Shown: positions 33,825 to 41,219 of the stretch, one piece after another
Layout: each line of letters opens with the position of its first letter
How positions within the stretch are numbered: position 1 is the stretch's first letter
Assembly: GCA_030447865.1 (NCBI GenBank)
Contig: JAUJOD010000002.1
Coordinates: 477,702 to 520,372 of the forward strand
Length of the DNA stretch: 42,671 nucleotides
Direction of reading: 5' to 3'
From: Nocardioidaceae bacterium
GTDB taxonomy: Bacteria; Actinomycetota; Actinomycetes; Propionibacteriales; Nocardioidaceae
Notes under the pieces: model-generated
Told to the model about the DNA's origin: nothing
What the model saw: only the letters and a program-made list of their open reading frames with translations
Databases searched by the model: none
Position numbers and translations under genes: made by a program

Positions 33825-34781
33825 GTGAGCGCACCGGTTGTCGAGACGACGAACCTGCGCAAGGAGTACCGCACGCGGCAGAGCAGTGTTGTAGCGGTGA
33901 AGTCACTATCGCTGCGCATCCCGAGCGGCGGCGTGCACGGCTTCCTCGGGCCCAACGGGTCGGGCAAGACCACCACGATCCGCATGCTGCTCGGCCTGGC
34001 CCGGGCGTCGAGTGGGAGCATGCAGCTGTTCGGCCAGGATGTGCCCGCGCACCTGCCCGATGTGATGGGCAAGGTTGGCGCGATCGTCGAGCAGCCGAAG
34101 TTCTTCGGCAACTTCAGCGGGCGCAAGAACCTGGAGCTGCTCGCCGATGCCATCGGCGTGCCGCATTCCCGCATCGACACGGTTCTCGACGAGGTGGGAC
34201 TGCGGGACCGTTCCGGCGACCGGTTCAAGTCCTACTCGTTGGGCATGAAGCAACGGTTGGCGATCGCGGCGACGCTGCTCAAGCAGCCGCAGCTGCTGAT
34301 CCTCGACGAGCCCACCAACGGTCTCGATCCGGCTGGTATCCGCGAGATCCGCGACATGATCCGACAACTGGGTGACTCCGGTGTGACTGTCATGCTCAGC
34401 TCACACATCCTCGCGGAGGTCCAGCAGGTCTGTGACCACGTGTCGATCATCGGCCGCGGCGAGCTGCTGGCCAGCGGCAGCGTCGACGAGGTGATCGGCG
34501 AGTCCGGCAGCGGGGTGAAGGTCGGTCTCCCCGACCTTGAGTCGGGCGCGGCAGTACTGACTAGCCACGGTTACGCCGTACGGCGCGAACCCGGCTACCT
34601 GGTCGTCGACGGCGTCAACGACAACGCCGCCATCACCAAGCTGCTCGCCGATTCCGGCCAGTACGTCAGCGAGCTCACCTCGGTCCGGGCTGACCTTGAG
34701 TCGGTGTTCCTTGAACTGACCGGGACCACCCCCGACGGCGCTCTCGCTGCCGACGCCACCCGCGGAGGTGCCGCGCCGTGA
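33825..34781 (+). CDS. ABC transporter ATP-binding protein (ABC-2 type exporter)
   Basis: 318 residues. Walker A GPNGSGKT at 42-49, signature YSLGMKQR at 137-144 (degenerate LSGGQ form common in drug/lipid exporters), Walker B LLILDE at 157-162 followed by PTNGLDP, and the switch His in SSHIL. The C-terminal 90 residues form the usual regulatory extension. It starts at GTG 33825 after a 169-bp gap holding TACCCT as a possible -10. Its stop overlaps the permease start (GTGA). Substrate unknown; the placement between lipB and lipA may be chance. Confidence 0.93.
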   Translation: MSAPVVETTNLRKEYRTRQSSVVAVKSLSLRIPSGGVHGFLGPNGSGKTTTIRMLLGLARASSGSMQLFGQDVPAHLPDVMGKVGAIVEQPKFFGNFSGRKNLELLADAIGVPHSRIDTVLDEVGLRDRSGDRFKSYSLGMKQRLAIAATLLKQPQLLILDEPTNGLDPAGIREIRDMIRQLGDSGVTVMLSSHILAEVQQVCDHVSIIGRGELLASGSVDEVIGESGSGVKVGLPDLESGAAVLTSHGYAVRREPGYLVVDGVNDNAAITKLLADSGQYVSELTSVRADLESVFLELTGTTPDGALAADATRGGAAP

Positions 34782-35719
34782 GGCTGTTCAGGGTGGAGGT
34801 ACGGCGCCTCTTCAGCCGGCGCGCCGTCATCGTCATGATGGTCCTGGGTGCCTTGGCGGTCGGCGCGATTGCAGCCGGTGTGCTGTACGAGAACCGGCCG
34901 GCATCTGCAGCGGAGCTCGCGCGGGCGGACCGTCAGGTCGACCAGTACAACCAGGAGCCGTGGGTCCAACGGCCGCTTGCCCGGTGCGTGGAGAAGACGG
35001 GTGACGTTGAGCGCTGCGAGGCCCGCTGGCTGCTGACGCCCGACAACTTTTACGGCCGCGGCCAGCTCCAGCCGGCGCAGTACAAGCCGTGGTTGATCTC
35101 GATGACCGGCGTTGTGGCTGCGCTCGGGCTGCTGATCGGGGCGACGTTCGTCGGTGCCGACTACATCTCCGGGTCGATGGGCACCCAGCTGCTTTTCGAG
35201 CCGAACCGGCGCAAGGTCTGGTTGGCAAAGGCAGGTGCGGCCGTCGTCGGCGTCGGTCTCTTCTCGGCGGTGGTGCTGTTGCTCGGCAACGGTGCCATGT
35301 GGGTCTTCGCGAAGTCGTGGGACAGACCGATCCGCCCCGGGCTGCTCGGCGACTATGTCGCCGCCGGCGGACGCGCTGTGCTGCTCGCCGCCGTGGCGGG
35401 TCTGGCCGGGTACGCCCTGGTGATGGTCGCGCGGCACACCGCGGCCGTCCTCGGCCTACTCGCCGTCTACGGCATCGCCGGTGAGGCCGTGCTGCGCAAC
35501 GTGTGGGCAGGCAGCGAGAAGTGGCTGTTCTCCAACCACGCGTTCGCGTGGATCGGCGGCGACTTCAAACGCCGGATCTATCCCTCGGACTGCTACGACG
35601 GATGCCGTCCAGAGATCGTCCACTTCACCCAGCAGTTCGCCGCCACATACGTCGGTGTCGGCCTGCTAGCGGTGGCTCTTGCTTCCCTGCTGGTGTTCTT
35701 CCGCCGCGACGTCGCCTGA
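34778..35719 (+). CDS. ABC-2 type transporter permease
   Basis: 313 residues, about six membrane helices: the first near the N-terminus (AVIVMMVLGALAVGAIAAGVLY), followed by an extracytoplasmic loop of about 80 residues with two cysteines (RCVEKTGDVERCEARW), then GVVAALGLLIGATFVGADYISGSMGTQLLFEPNRRKVWLAKAGAAVVGVGLFSAVVLLL and three further helices. GADYxxG is typical of ABC-2 permeases. A second cysteine pair (SDCYDGCRPE) lies in the last loop. It is coupled to the ATPase by a four-base overlap. Confidence 0.88.
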   Translation: MRLFRVEVRRLFSRRAVIVMMVLGALAVGAIAAGVLYENRPASAAELARADRQVDQYNQEPWVQRPLARCVEKTGDVERCEARWLLTPDNFYGRGQLQPAQYKPWLISMTGVVAALGLLIGATFVGADYISGSMGTQLLFEPNRRKVWLAKAGAAVVGVGLFSAVVLLLGNGAMWVFAKSWDRPIRPGLLGDYVAAGGRAVLLAAVAGLAGYALVMVARHTAAVLGLLAVYGIAGEAVLRNVWAGSEKWLFSNHAFAWIGGDFKRRIYPSDCYDGCRPEIVHFTQQFAATYVGVGLLAVALASLLVFFRRDVA

Positions 35720-35730
35720 GCGCCACCACG

Positions 35731-35736
35731 TAGGCT
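35731..35736 (+). promoter_or_regulatory. -10 element of leaderless lipA
   Basis: TAGGCT (TAnnnT) lies 6 nt before ATG 35743. The hexamer begins 11 nt after the permease stop, so lipA has its own promoter. Confidence 0.6.
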
Positions 35737-35742
35737 GGCTGC

Positions 35743-36684
35743 ATGACGATCGCCGCGGAGGGACGACGGATGCTGCGCCTGGAGGTGCGCAACTCCGAAA
35801 CACCGATCGAGAAGAAGCCGGCCTGGATCAAGACCCGCGCGAAGATGGGCCCGGAGTACCAGCAGCTGCAGAAGCTGGTGAAGACCGAGGGCCTGCACAC
35901 GGTCTGCCAGGAGGCTGGCTGTCCCAACATCTTCGAGTGCTGGGAGGACCGGGAGGCGACATTCCTCATCGGTGGAGACCAGTGCACCCGGAGGTGTGAC
36001 TTCTGCCAGATCGACACGGGCAAGCCGGCGGATCTTGACGTCGGCGAGCCGCGGCGCGTCGCCGAGAGCGTGCAGGCGATGCAGCTGCGATACGCGACAG
36101 TGACCGGCGTCTGCCGCGACGACCTGCCCGACGAGGGAGCCTGGTTGTACGCCGAGACGATCCGGCAGATCCATCAGCTCAACCCTGGCGTGGGCGTGGA
36201 GATGCTCGCACCCGACTTCAGCGGAAACCCAGACTTCCTGGGGCAGCTCTTCGACGCTGCGCCAGAGGTCTTCGCCCATAACATCGAGACAGTGCCGCGC
36301 ATTTTCCGCCGCATCCGGCCCGGCTTTCGCTACGAGCGCTCCCTGGAGGTCATCGGGGCCGCTCACAGCGTTGGCCTGGTGACGAAGTCCAACCTCATCT
36401 TGGGCATGGGCGAGACCAGATCAGAGATCACCGGAGCCCTGGAAGACCTCCGCGCCGTCGGAACCGACCTGGTCACGATCACGCAGTACTTGCGACCCTC
36501 GCTGCGTCATCACCCGATCGAGCGATGGGTGAGGCCTGAGGAGTTCGTCGAGCTTCGCGACGAGGCCACCTCCCTCGGCTTCGCCGGGGTCATGAGCGGA
36601 CCCCTGGTGCGGTCGTCGTACCGCGCCGGTCGGTTGTACCAGCAGGCGCTAGAGTCACGCCGGCCAGCCGACCTGAGCCACTGA
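35743..36684 (+). CDS. lipA: Lipoyl synthase
   Basis: A radical-SAM enzyme inserting two sulfurs into octanoyl groups. 313 residues. Both cluster motifs are intact: auxiliary cluster Cys55, Cys60, Cys66 ([12 protein letters not shown]) and radical-SAM Cys81, Cys85, Cys88 (CTRRCDFC). [27 protein letters not shown] and the C-terminal [11 protein letters not shown] (with the RSSY cluster ligand) complete it. It acts after LipB on SucB and the glycine cleavage H protein. ATG 35743. Confidence 0.97.
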   Translation: MTIAAEGRRMLRLEVRNSETPIEKKPAWIKTRAKMGPEYQQLQKLVKTEGLHTVCQEAGCPNIFECWEDREATFLIGGDQCTRRCDFCQIDTGKPADLDVGEPRRVAESVQAMQLRYATVTGVCRDDLPDEGAWLYAETIRQIHQLNPGVGVEMLAPDFSGNPDFLGQLFDAAPEVFAHNIETVPRIFRRIRPGFRYERSLEVIGAAHSVGLVTKSNLILGMGETRSEITGALEDLRAVGTDLVTITQYLRPSLRHHPIERWVRPEEFVELRDEATSLGFAGVMSGPLVRSSYRAGRLYQQALESRRPADLSH

Positions 36685-36732
36685 CCGCAGCACTGACGCC
36701 CCACCCGACCGCGAAAGAGTAGATCTCAGCCG

Positions 36733-37446
36733 ATGGCCCGCAACGCATCCAAGCCGAAGAAGCAGGGCGGCCTCAGCAAGCTCCGCGCCGCCTACCGGAT
36801 GACCAAGGAGCACGACAAACACATCGGGTTGATCTGCTTGGCTTGGTTCCTGGGCGTCGGCTTGCTCGTGGGTCTCCCCGTCGGCTGGTTCTTCCACTGG
36901 GCCGCCGGTGTCGTGCTCGGCCTTCCGTCAGGCTGGCTGGCCGCTTTGGTGGTCTTCGGACGCCGCGCTCAGAACTCGGCGTACGCCCAGGTCGAGGGAC
37001 GGCCGGGCGCCGCCGCCGCCGCGCTGAGCGTGCTCAAGCGAGGCTGGCAGGTGCAGCCGGCGGTGTCGGTGACCAAGAACCAGGACCTGGTGCACAGAGT
37101 GGTCGGACGACCGGGTGTCATCTTGGTCGGGGAGGGCAATCCCGGTCGGGTGCGCAACCTGCTGGCCGTGGAGAAGAAGAAGCACGCACGCGTCGTCGGA
37201 GAGGTGCCGATCTACGACCTAGTGGTGGGCGAGGACGGTGACGGCGCTCTCCCCGTCAAGCGGGTCGCCAAGCACATCATGAAGCTGCCGCGCAACATCG
37301 CTCCCGCCGACGTCACCGACCTGCTGCAACGGCTGAAGGCACTCGACGCGATGCGTCCGCAGGTGCCGATCCCGAAGGGCCCGATGCCCACCAGCATGAA
37401 GCAGGCCAGATCCGCGATGCGCGGCCCCACCCCCCGCGGCCGCTGA
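36733..37446 (+). CDS. DUF4191 membrane protein
   Basis: A conserved actinobacterial protein that regularly follows lipA; function unknown. 237 residues: basic N-terminus (MARNASKPKKQGGLSKLRAAYRMTKEHD), two membrane helices (about 32-50 and 56-75), then a soluble domain with GRRAQNSAYAQVEGRPGAAAAAL, RGWQVQPAVSVTKNQDLVHRVVGRPGVILVGEG and PVKRVAKHIMKLPRNIAPADV. ATG 36733 lies 48 nt after lipA and is probably cotranscribed, though TAGATC 7 nt upstream hints at an extra start. Confidence 0.88.
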   Translation: MARNASKPKKQGGLSKLRAAYRMTKEHDKHIGLICLAWFLGVGLLVGLPVGWFFHWAAGVVLGLPSGWLAALVVFGRRAQNSAYAQVEGRPGAAAAALSVLKRGWQVQPAVSVTKNQDLVHRVVGRPGVILVGEGNPGRVRNLLAVEKKKHARVVGEVPIYDLVVGEDGDGALPVKRVAKHIMKLPRNIAPADVTDLLQRLKALDAMRPQVPIPKGPMPTSMKQARSAMRGPTPRGR

Positions 37447-37452
37447 CCCACG

Positions 37453-37878
37453 TCACCGCTGGAGCACGATGGAGTCAACGGCGAGGTCGTGCAAGCCCTG
37501 CCGGTCGCGGTTGTAGACGATCGGCGGGATCACCGCGCAGATCAGCGCGGTCCGGGCCAGCGCCCTGAGCAGGTCGAGCGGTCGTCCAGACGTACGCCGT
37601 ACGGTCACGCGGCAGATCAACTGACCCGCCGAGCCCCCGAGGAACGTCGTGAGCACCCAGGTCTCCAGCGCGAAAACGGCCAACGGTACCCATTGCCCGC
37701 CGCCTGGCGCGGTCCACACGCCCTGGCCGAGAAGAGCGCTGGACGCAAGCAACGACAGCAGCCAATCGATGCCCAACGCGAGGACCCGGCGTCCCCAGCT
37801 CGCCACTGCTCCCGGACCCGACTCGGGCAGGCCCCGCCGCTGGCCGGGATAGCCCTGCTCGTCCGGCCCTGGCTCCAC
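37453..37878 (-). CDS. RDD-family membrane protein
   Basis: 141 residues with about four membrane helices. The RDD signature is degenerate but present in [20 protein letters not shown]; the C-terminal half has [33 protein letters not shown] and [18 protein letters not shown], both usual. RDD proteins include sodium/proton antiporter-like members; role here unknown. GTG 37878 is chosen because TACGTT (minus, 37886-37891) is 7 nt upstream; a TTG at 37887 falls inside the promoter. It is divergent from glnA and its -10 overlaps the GlnR box. Confidence 0.85.
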   Translation of the reverse strand: MEPGPDEQGYPGQRRGLPESGPGAVASWGRRVLALGIDWLLSLLASSALLGQGVWTAPGGGQWVPLAVFALETWVLTTFLGGSAGQLICRVTVRRTSGRPLDLLRALARTALICAVIPPIVYNRDRQGLHDLAVDSIVLQR

Positions 37879-37885
37879 GCGGCGC

Positions 37886-37891
37886 AACGTA
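37886..37891 (-). promoter_or_regulatory. -10 element of leaderless RDD gene
   Basis: TACGTT on the minus strand, 7 nt before GTG 37878. It shares bases 37889-37891 with the first half-site of the GlnR box, so GlnR bound for glnA could block this promoter. Confidence 0.5.
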
Positions 37892-37926
37892 ACACGCAGG
37901 AAACACAGCAGACATGGCGGGGAAAC
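37889..37926 (+). promoter_or_regulatory. Two-site GlnR box upstream of glnA
   Basis: Half-sites GTAAC (37889), GAAAC (37900), GACAT (37911) and GAAAC (37922) are each separated by exactly 6 nt, matching the actinobacterial GlnR pattern gTnAc-n6-GaAAc twice. The first pair fits fully, the second is weaker in its GTnAC half. The box is centred about 41 bp upstream of the start of transcription inferred from TAGCAT (37937-37942), the usual position for activation. Confidence 0.7.
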
Positions 37927-37936
37927 CGCCGCTCCA

Positions 37937-37942
37937 TAGCAT
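37937..37942 (+). promoter_or_regulatory. -10 element of glnA
   Basis: TAGCAT (TAnnnT) predicts a transcript start near 37949 and a leader of about 47 nt ending in a strong GAAGGAGG ribosome site. No -35 consensus is seen, as expected if GlnR activates. Confidence 0.5.
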
Positions 37943-37995
37943 GTAGTCCACCAGCTCGGCGCTCTTCAGACGCCGCCAGCACCGAAGGAGGAAAG

Positions 37996-39420
37996 ATGTT
38001 CGCCGACCGAGACGAGTTGCTGAAGTTCATCCAGGACGAGCGCGTGGAGTTCGTCGACGTCCGCTTCTGCGACCTGCCCGGAGTCATGCAGCACTTCACC
38101 GTTCCGGTGTCGTCTTTCGGGCCGCCCGTCTTCGAGGAGGGCCTCAACTTCGACGGCTCGTCGATCCGCGGCTTCCAGGCGATCCACGAGTCAGACATGG
38201 CGCTGTTCCCCGACCCGACCACGGCGTACCTCGACGCGTTCCGGGCCGACAAGACGCTGGTGGTGAACTTCTTCATCCACGACCCGCTCACCGGTGAGGC
38301 CTACAGCCGCGACCCCCGCAACATTGCCCGCAAGGCGCAGACATTCCTCAAAAGCACGGGCATCGGAGACACCGCGTACTTCGCGCCGGAGGCGGAGTTC
38401 TACGTCTTCGACGACGTGCGGTTCGAGACCAAGCAGAACACCGGCTTCTACTCCATCGACTCCGTCGCGGGCGCGTGGAACACCGGTCGCGAGGAGGTTG
38501 GAGGCAACCGCGGCTACAAGGTGAAGTACAAGGGTGGCTACTTCCCGGTGCCGCCCGTCGACCACTTCGCCGATCTGCGAGCGGAGATCTCCCGCGAGCT
38601 GGAAGCCGCCGGGCTTCTGGTCGAGCGGCAGCACCACGAGGTCGGCACGGCCGGTCAGGCCGAGATCAACTTCCGGTTCAGCGACCTGATGACCTCCGCC
38701 GACAACGTGATGAAGTTCAAGTACATCGTCAAGAACGTCGCCTGGCGCAACGGCAAGACGGCAACGTTCATGCCGAAGCCGATCTTCGGCGACAACGGCT
38801 CCGGCATGCACTGCCACCAGTCGCTGTGGGCCGACGGTGAGCCGCTGTTCTACGACGAGGCGGGGTACGCCGGCCTGTCCGACACCGCGCGGTACTACAT
38901 CGGCGGGCTGCTGGCGCACGCCCCCTCTCTGCTCGCCTTCACCAACCCCACCGTGAACTCCTACCACCGGCTCGTGCCCGGGTTCGAGGCGCCGGTCAAC
39001 CTCGTCTACAGCCAGCGGAACCGGTCAGCGTGCATCCGCATCCCGATCACCGGCGCCAGCCCCAAGGCCAAGCGCATCGAGTTCCGCTGCCCGGACCCTT
39101 CCGCCAACCCCTATCTGGCATTCTCCGCGATGTTGCTGGCGGGCATCGACGGCATCAAGAACAAGATCGAGCCGCCACAGCCGATCGACAAGGACCTCTA
39201 CGAGCTTCCGCCAGACGAGCACGCCGACGTACAGACCGTGCCAGCGACGCTGACCAAGGTGCTCGACACCTTAGAGGCCGACCACGACTTTCTGCTCGAG
39301 GGTGGTGTCTTCACACCCGACCTGATCGAGACCTGGATCGACTACAAGCGCCAAAACGAGGTGCTTCCGATCTCCTTGCGCCCGCATCCACACGAGTTCG
39401 AGCTCTACTACGACATCTGA
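37996..39420 (+). CDS. glnA: Glutamine synthetase type I
   Basis: Main ammonium-assimilating enzyme: glutamate + NH3 + ATP to glutamine. 474 residues, the GSI-beta length. Landmarks are the N-terminal [30 protein letters not shown], metal-binding [66 protein letters not shown] and [15 protein letters not shown]. Tyr402 in [11 protein letters not shown] matches the adenylylation site, so control by GlnE is expected. ATG 37996 has AGGAGG about 5 nt upstream; a much longer open frame upstream is antisense to the RDD gene. The last 21 bases before ATC TGA recur at 41079 with one change. Confidence 0.97.
   Translation: MFADRDELLKFIQDERVEFVDVRFCDLPGVMQHFTVPVSSFGPPVFEEGLNFDGSSIRGFQAIHESDMALFPDPTTAYLDAFRADKTLVVNFFIHDPLTGEAYSRDPRNIARKAQTFLKSTGIGDTAYFAPEAEFYVFDDVRFETKQNTGFYSIDSVAGAWNTGREEVGGNRGYKVKYKGGYFPVPPVDHFADLRAEISRELEAAGLLVERQHHEVGTAGQAEINFRFSDLMTSADNVMKFKYIVKNVAWRNGKTATFMPKPIFGDNGSGMHCHQSLWADGEPLFYDEAGYAGLSDTARYYIGGLLAHAPSLLAFTNPTVNSYHRLVPGFEAPVNLVYSQRNRSACIRIPITGASPKAKRIEFRCPDPSANPYLAFSAMLLAGIDGIKNKIEPPQPIDKDLYELPPDEHADVQTVPATLTKVLDTLEADHDFLLEGGVFTPDLIETWIDYKRQNEVLPISLRPHPHEFELYYDI
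39394..39414. repeat. Direct repeat in the glnA 3' end (possible attachment site, left)
   Basis: The 16-nt core GAGTTCGAGCTCTACT followed by one variable base and CGAC recurs at 41079-41099 in the same orientation (20 of 21 identical). Similarity ends abruptly on the 5' side, as for a crossover core rather than a decayed gene. Confidence 0.7.
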
Positions 39421-39435
39421 CGTCGTCGCAAACCC

Positions 39436-39479
39436 AAAGGGGCCTCTGACCTGCATGTTTGCAGGCTCAGGGGTCCTTT
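39436..39479 (+). terminator. Rho-independent-type terminator after glnA
   Basis: Hairpin starting AAAGG and ending CCTTT around a tetraloop TGTT, with an inner CCTGCA/TGCAGG stem and a bulged middle. It starts 16 nt after the glnA stop; two further T-poor bases follow. Strong enough to stop transcription in GC-rich DNA. Confidence 0.75.
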
Positions 39480-39481
39480 CC

Positions 39482-39852
39482 GTTGGACTGAAATCGGCCG
39501 GATTCCGCAGGGATTCCGCAGGAGATCCGTTCCAGCTTGTACCGGGCGCGAATCGACCGGCATTCCGGTAGAGATCGATCAGCTTGAAGTCTTGAGGGGT
39601 AATCGTCTTCATGACGTCACGGACGATCTCGAGAACACCCCCTGTCACCGCGTACTCCAGCCCTTGGAGTTGACGTATGTCAGGGACGCTCGCAACCTCA
39701 TGAAGAACCTCGCTGGGAATCTGTCGATTCGCTGGCTCGGGTCCTGGCCCAGTCGCCGACGTACGGCTCGCTGGCGGAGGTGGCCAAAACTGATCGGGAA
39801 TGTTGATGCCTTCGTCGGCACTACGACCAAAGCCGACGTGTCGGGTCGCCGA
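39482..39852. other. Unassigned 370-bp stretch between the glnA terminator and mntA
   Basis: No gene that I can support. An 11-bp tandem duplication (GGATTCCGCAG at 39500-39510 and 39511-39521) opens the region. A minus-strand frame is open through most of it and has coding-like pieces (VPDIRQLQGLEYAVTGGVLEIVRDV and TITPQDFKLIDLYRNAGRF), but it has no start with a ribosome site or -10 and runs into the terminator and glnA. It may be a decayed gene of the inserted segment. Base composition seems less GC-rich than the flanks. Confidence 0.4.
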
Positions 39853-39858
39853 TACGAT
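39853..39858 (+). promoter_or_regulatory. -10 element of mntA
   Basis: TACGAT (TAnnnT) lies 6 nt before ATG 39865; the spacer is GGAGGC, so a Shine-Dalgarno-like sequence sits where a leaderless start would be. Either mode is possible. Confidence 0.5.
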
Positions 39859-39864
39859 GGAGGC

Positions 39865-40194
39865 ATGACCGATATCGCAGCGCCTGCCCGGAAGCCGTTC
39901 AGCGGCCCCACTGGCAAACGTGTGGCCGCCCGCCGAGGCGAGCTGCTCGAGGTGCTGCGCCGCCACGGCGTCACGAACCCAGAGATCTTCGGCAGCGCCG
40001 CACGGGGCGACGATCGCGAAGACAGCGACGTCGACCTGCTTGTCGACTTCGCACCCGGGACCGACATCATCGACATCATCGGCATCAAGCGCGAACTGGA
40101 AGACGTGCTGGGTGTGCCCGTCGACTTGGTGCCGCGCAGCGGCCTCAAGGAGCGTGCGCGCTCTCGGGCAGCAAGGGACCTACTGCCACTGTGA
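39865..40194 (+). CDS. mntA: MntA-type nucleotidyltransferase antitoxin
   Basis: A minimal nucleotidyltransferase that, in characterised MntA/HepT pairs, inactivates the HEPN toxin by AMPylation of its active-site tyrosine. 109 residues. The catalytic motif is intact: GSAARG at 43-48 and SDVDLLVDF from 54, giving Asp55 and Asp57; the following DIIDIIGIKRELEDVLGVPVDLVP has the third acidic position (VDLV). The C-terminus overlaps the hepT start by four bases (GTGA). Partner toxin is frameshifted here, so the antitoxin may now lack a target. Confidence 0.92.
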   Translation: MTDIAAPARKPFSGPTGKRVAARRGELLEVLRRHGVTNPEIFGSAARGDDREDSDVDLLVDFAPGTDIIDIIGIKRELEDVLGVPVDLVPRSGLKERARSRAARDLLPL

Positions 40195-40527
40195 GCCGAC
40201 CCGGCGCCGACCGACTCGATGACATCGCCGCAGCCATCACGTCGATCCGCTCCCACCTCCAGCATGGCCCCATCTCCGTCGAGATCGTCATGGACGCCGT
40301 CGCCATGCGACTGCTGGAGATCGGCGAAGCGGTCAAGGGAATCAGTCCCGAGCTGACAGCGACGGAGCCCGACATCCAGTGGAGCGACATCGCGGGCATG
40401 CGACTTCCTCGCTCACCACTACTTCGCAACGAAGCCCGAGATCATCCAGCTCACCATCGACAAGCGCCTGGCGCCTCTCGCCGAAGCCGTCGAGCGCATG
40501 AAGGACCTCCTGCCGCCCGAGGGCTGA
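40191..40527 (+). pseudogene. hepT: HepT HEPN-family toxin, frameshifted in its catalytic motif
   Basis: A DUF86/HEPN ribonuclease toxin. Residues 1-71 are intact (LDDIAAAITSIRSHLQ, DAVAMRLLEIGEAVKGISPEL, WSDIAGMR). The reading frame then shifts by one at 40401-40403: the other frame continues DFLAHHYFATKPEIIQLTIDKRLAPLAEAVERMKDLLPPEG to a stop at 40527. Joined, the two give the RX4HXY active-site motif; as it stands the Arg and His are in different frames. A lost CG dinucleotide (ATGCGCGAC to ATGCGAC) explains it. The shifted frame has no early stop and would run to 40934, giving a 247-residue chimera without the motif. Confidence 0.88.
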
Positions 40528-40531
40528 TGGC

Positions 40532-40921
40532 TCACATCGCCAGGCGCCCGTGCTCGGCCTCCTCCCGAATCGCCTTGATGGCGCCGGCTGCGCGGCGACG
40601 GATCGAGCGGGAAGACATTGCCTGGGCTTCCTTTACCAGTTGCGTGACCGACGGCGTCATCAGCCCACCTCGGCCGCGACGCCCCGGAGCATCGATCTGC
40701 TCAGCCGCGTGGGCGAGGTCGAGCAGAAGGTCACGAACGCTCTCGACCAGCTTGCCGGAATCGATCCCGCGCTGGAGGAGATCGGCGAGCACCTCCCTAT
40801 CCGCCACCTCGTCATCCAGGGGTCCGGCAGGGATGGACTCAGCGAAGGCGTCGACCAGCACGGTCATCGCCCACGCCTCATCACGACGCTTGGCGAGGTC
40901 GCCGACGCCGAGCTCGGCCAT
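40532..40921 (-). CDS. Hypothetical protein of 129 aa next to the MntA/HepT pair
   Basis: Not recognised. Mostly helical and charged: LAKRRDEAWAMTVLVDAFAESIPAGPLDDEVADREVLADLLQRGIDSGKLVESVRDLLLDLAHAAEQID, a GRRGRGG linker, and a C-terminal helix pair VTQLVKEAQAMSSRSIRRRAAGAIKAIREEAEHGRLAM. No membrane segment or known motif; it might be a small DNA-binding or accessory protein. ATG 40921 has GGGAG about 4 nt upstream. It converges on hepT with a 4-bp gap. It lies inside the segment bounded by the glnA-tail repeats. Confidence 0.55.
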   Translation of the reverse strand: MAELGVGDLAKRRDEAWAMTVLVDAFAESIPAGPLDDEVADREVLADLLQRGIDSGKLVESVRDLLLDLAHAAEQIDAPGRRGRGGLMTPSVTQLVKEAQAMSSRSIRRRAAGAIKAIREEAEHGRLAM

Positions 40922-41219
40922 CGACTCCCGGTAAGACGAGGTCGACGACCTTCTTGGCGACGTACCTGTCGTCTGCGGGGTCGTGTTCGCAGATCGGGAC
41001 CGACAAGGCGTGATCGTGGCTCACCCACCGCGACCGTGGGGCACGGCGCCGGCGTCGAACGCACGACGCAGCAGTGGGGAGTTCGAGCTCTACTGCGACC
41101 TGTAAGGGTCTTCTCGGCGGCGGCGTGTTGTACGTCCTACTGGCACCCAATTGGCCTAACTTGGACGAAACTTCCCCGGCGTCCCGGAAAAGGGATGCCA
41201 CTTGCGATGGAGGCACATC
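40922..41219. other. Gap holding the second glnA-tail repeat
   Basis: No gene supported. It holds the repeat at 41079-41099, ending in an in-frame EFELYCDL-stop as in glnA. TAACTT at 41157-41162 could be a -10 for the secreted protein gene. A minus-strand frame over 40922-41070 (SHDHALSVPICEHDPADDRYVAKKVVDLVL) looks partly coding but has no supported start. Confidence 0.4.
41079..41099. repeat. Direct repeat of the glnA 3' end (possible attachment site, right)
   Basis: Copy of 39394-39414 with one substitution, followed by CTGTAA, so it still reads EFELYCDL-stop. The bases before it do not resemble glnA. Together with the left copy it brackets 1.68 kb containing mntA, hepT and the 129-aa gene. 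Confidence 0.7.

Noticed and set aside
37489-37995. A 169-codon N-terminal extension of the glnA frame
   Set aside because: It is antisense to the RDD gene and contains the GlnR box, promoter and ribosome site; the product from ATG 37996 has the normal GSI length.
40398-40410. Programmed +1 frameshifting in hepT
   Set aside because: Skipping one base after the Arg codon would give Arg-X3-His, one residue short of the RX4HXY motif; a 2-bp deletion explains the sequence better and no slippery signal or stimulator is seen.
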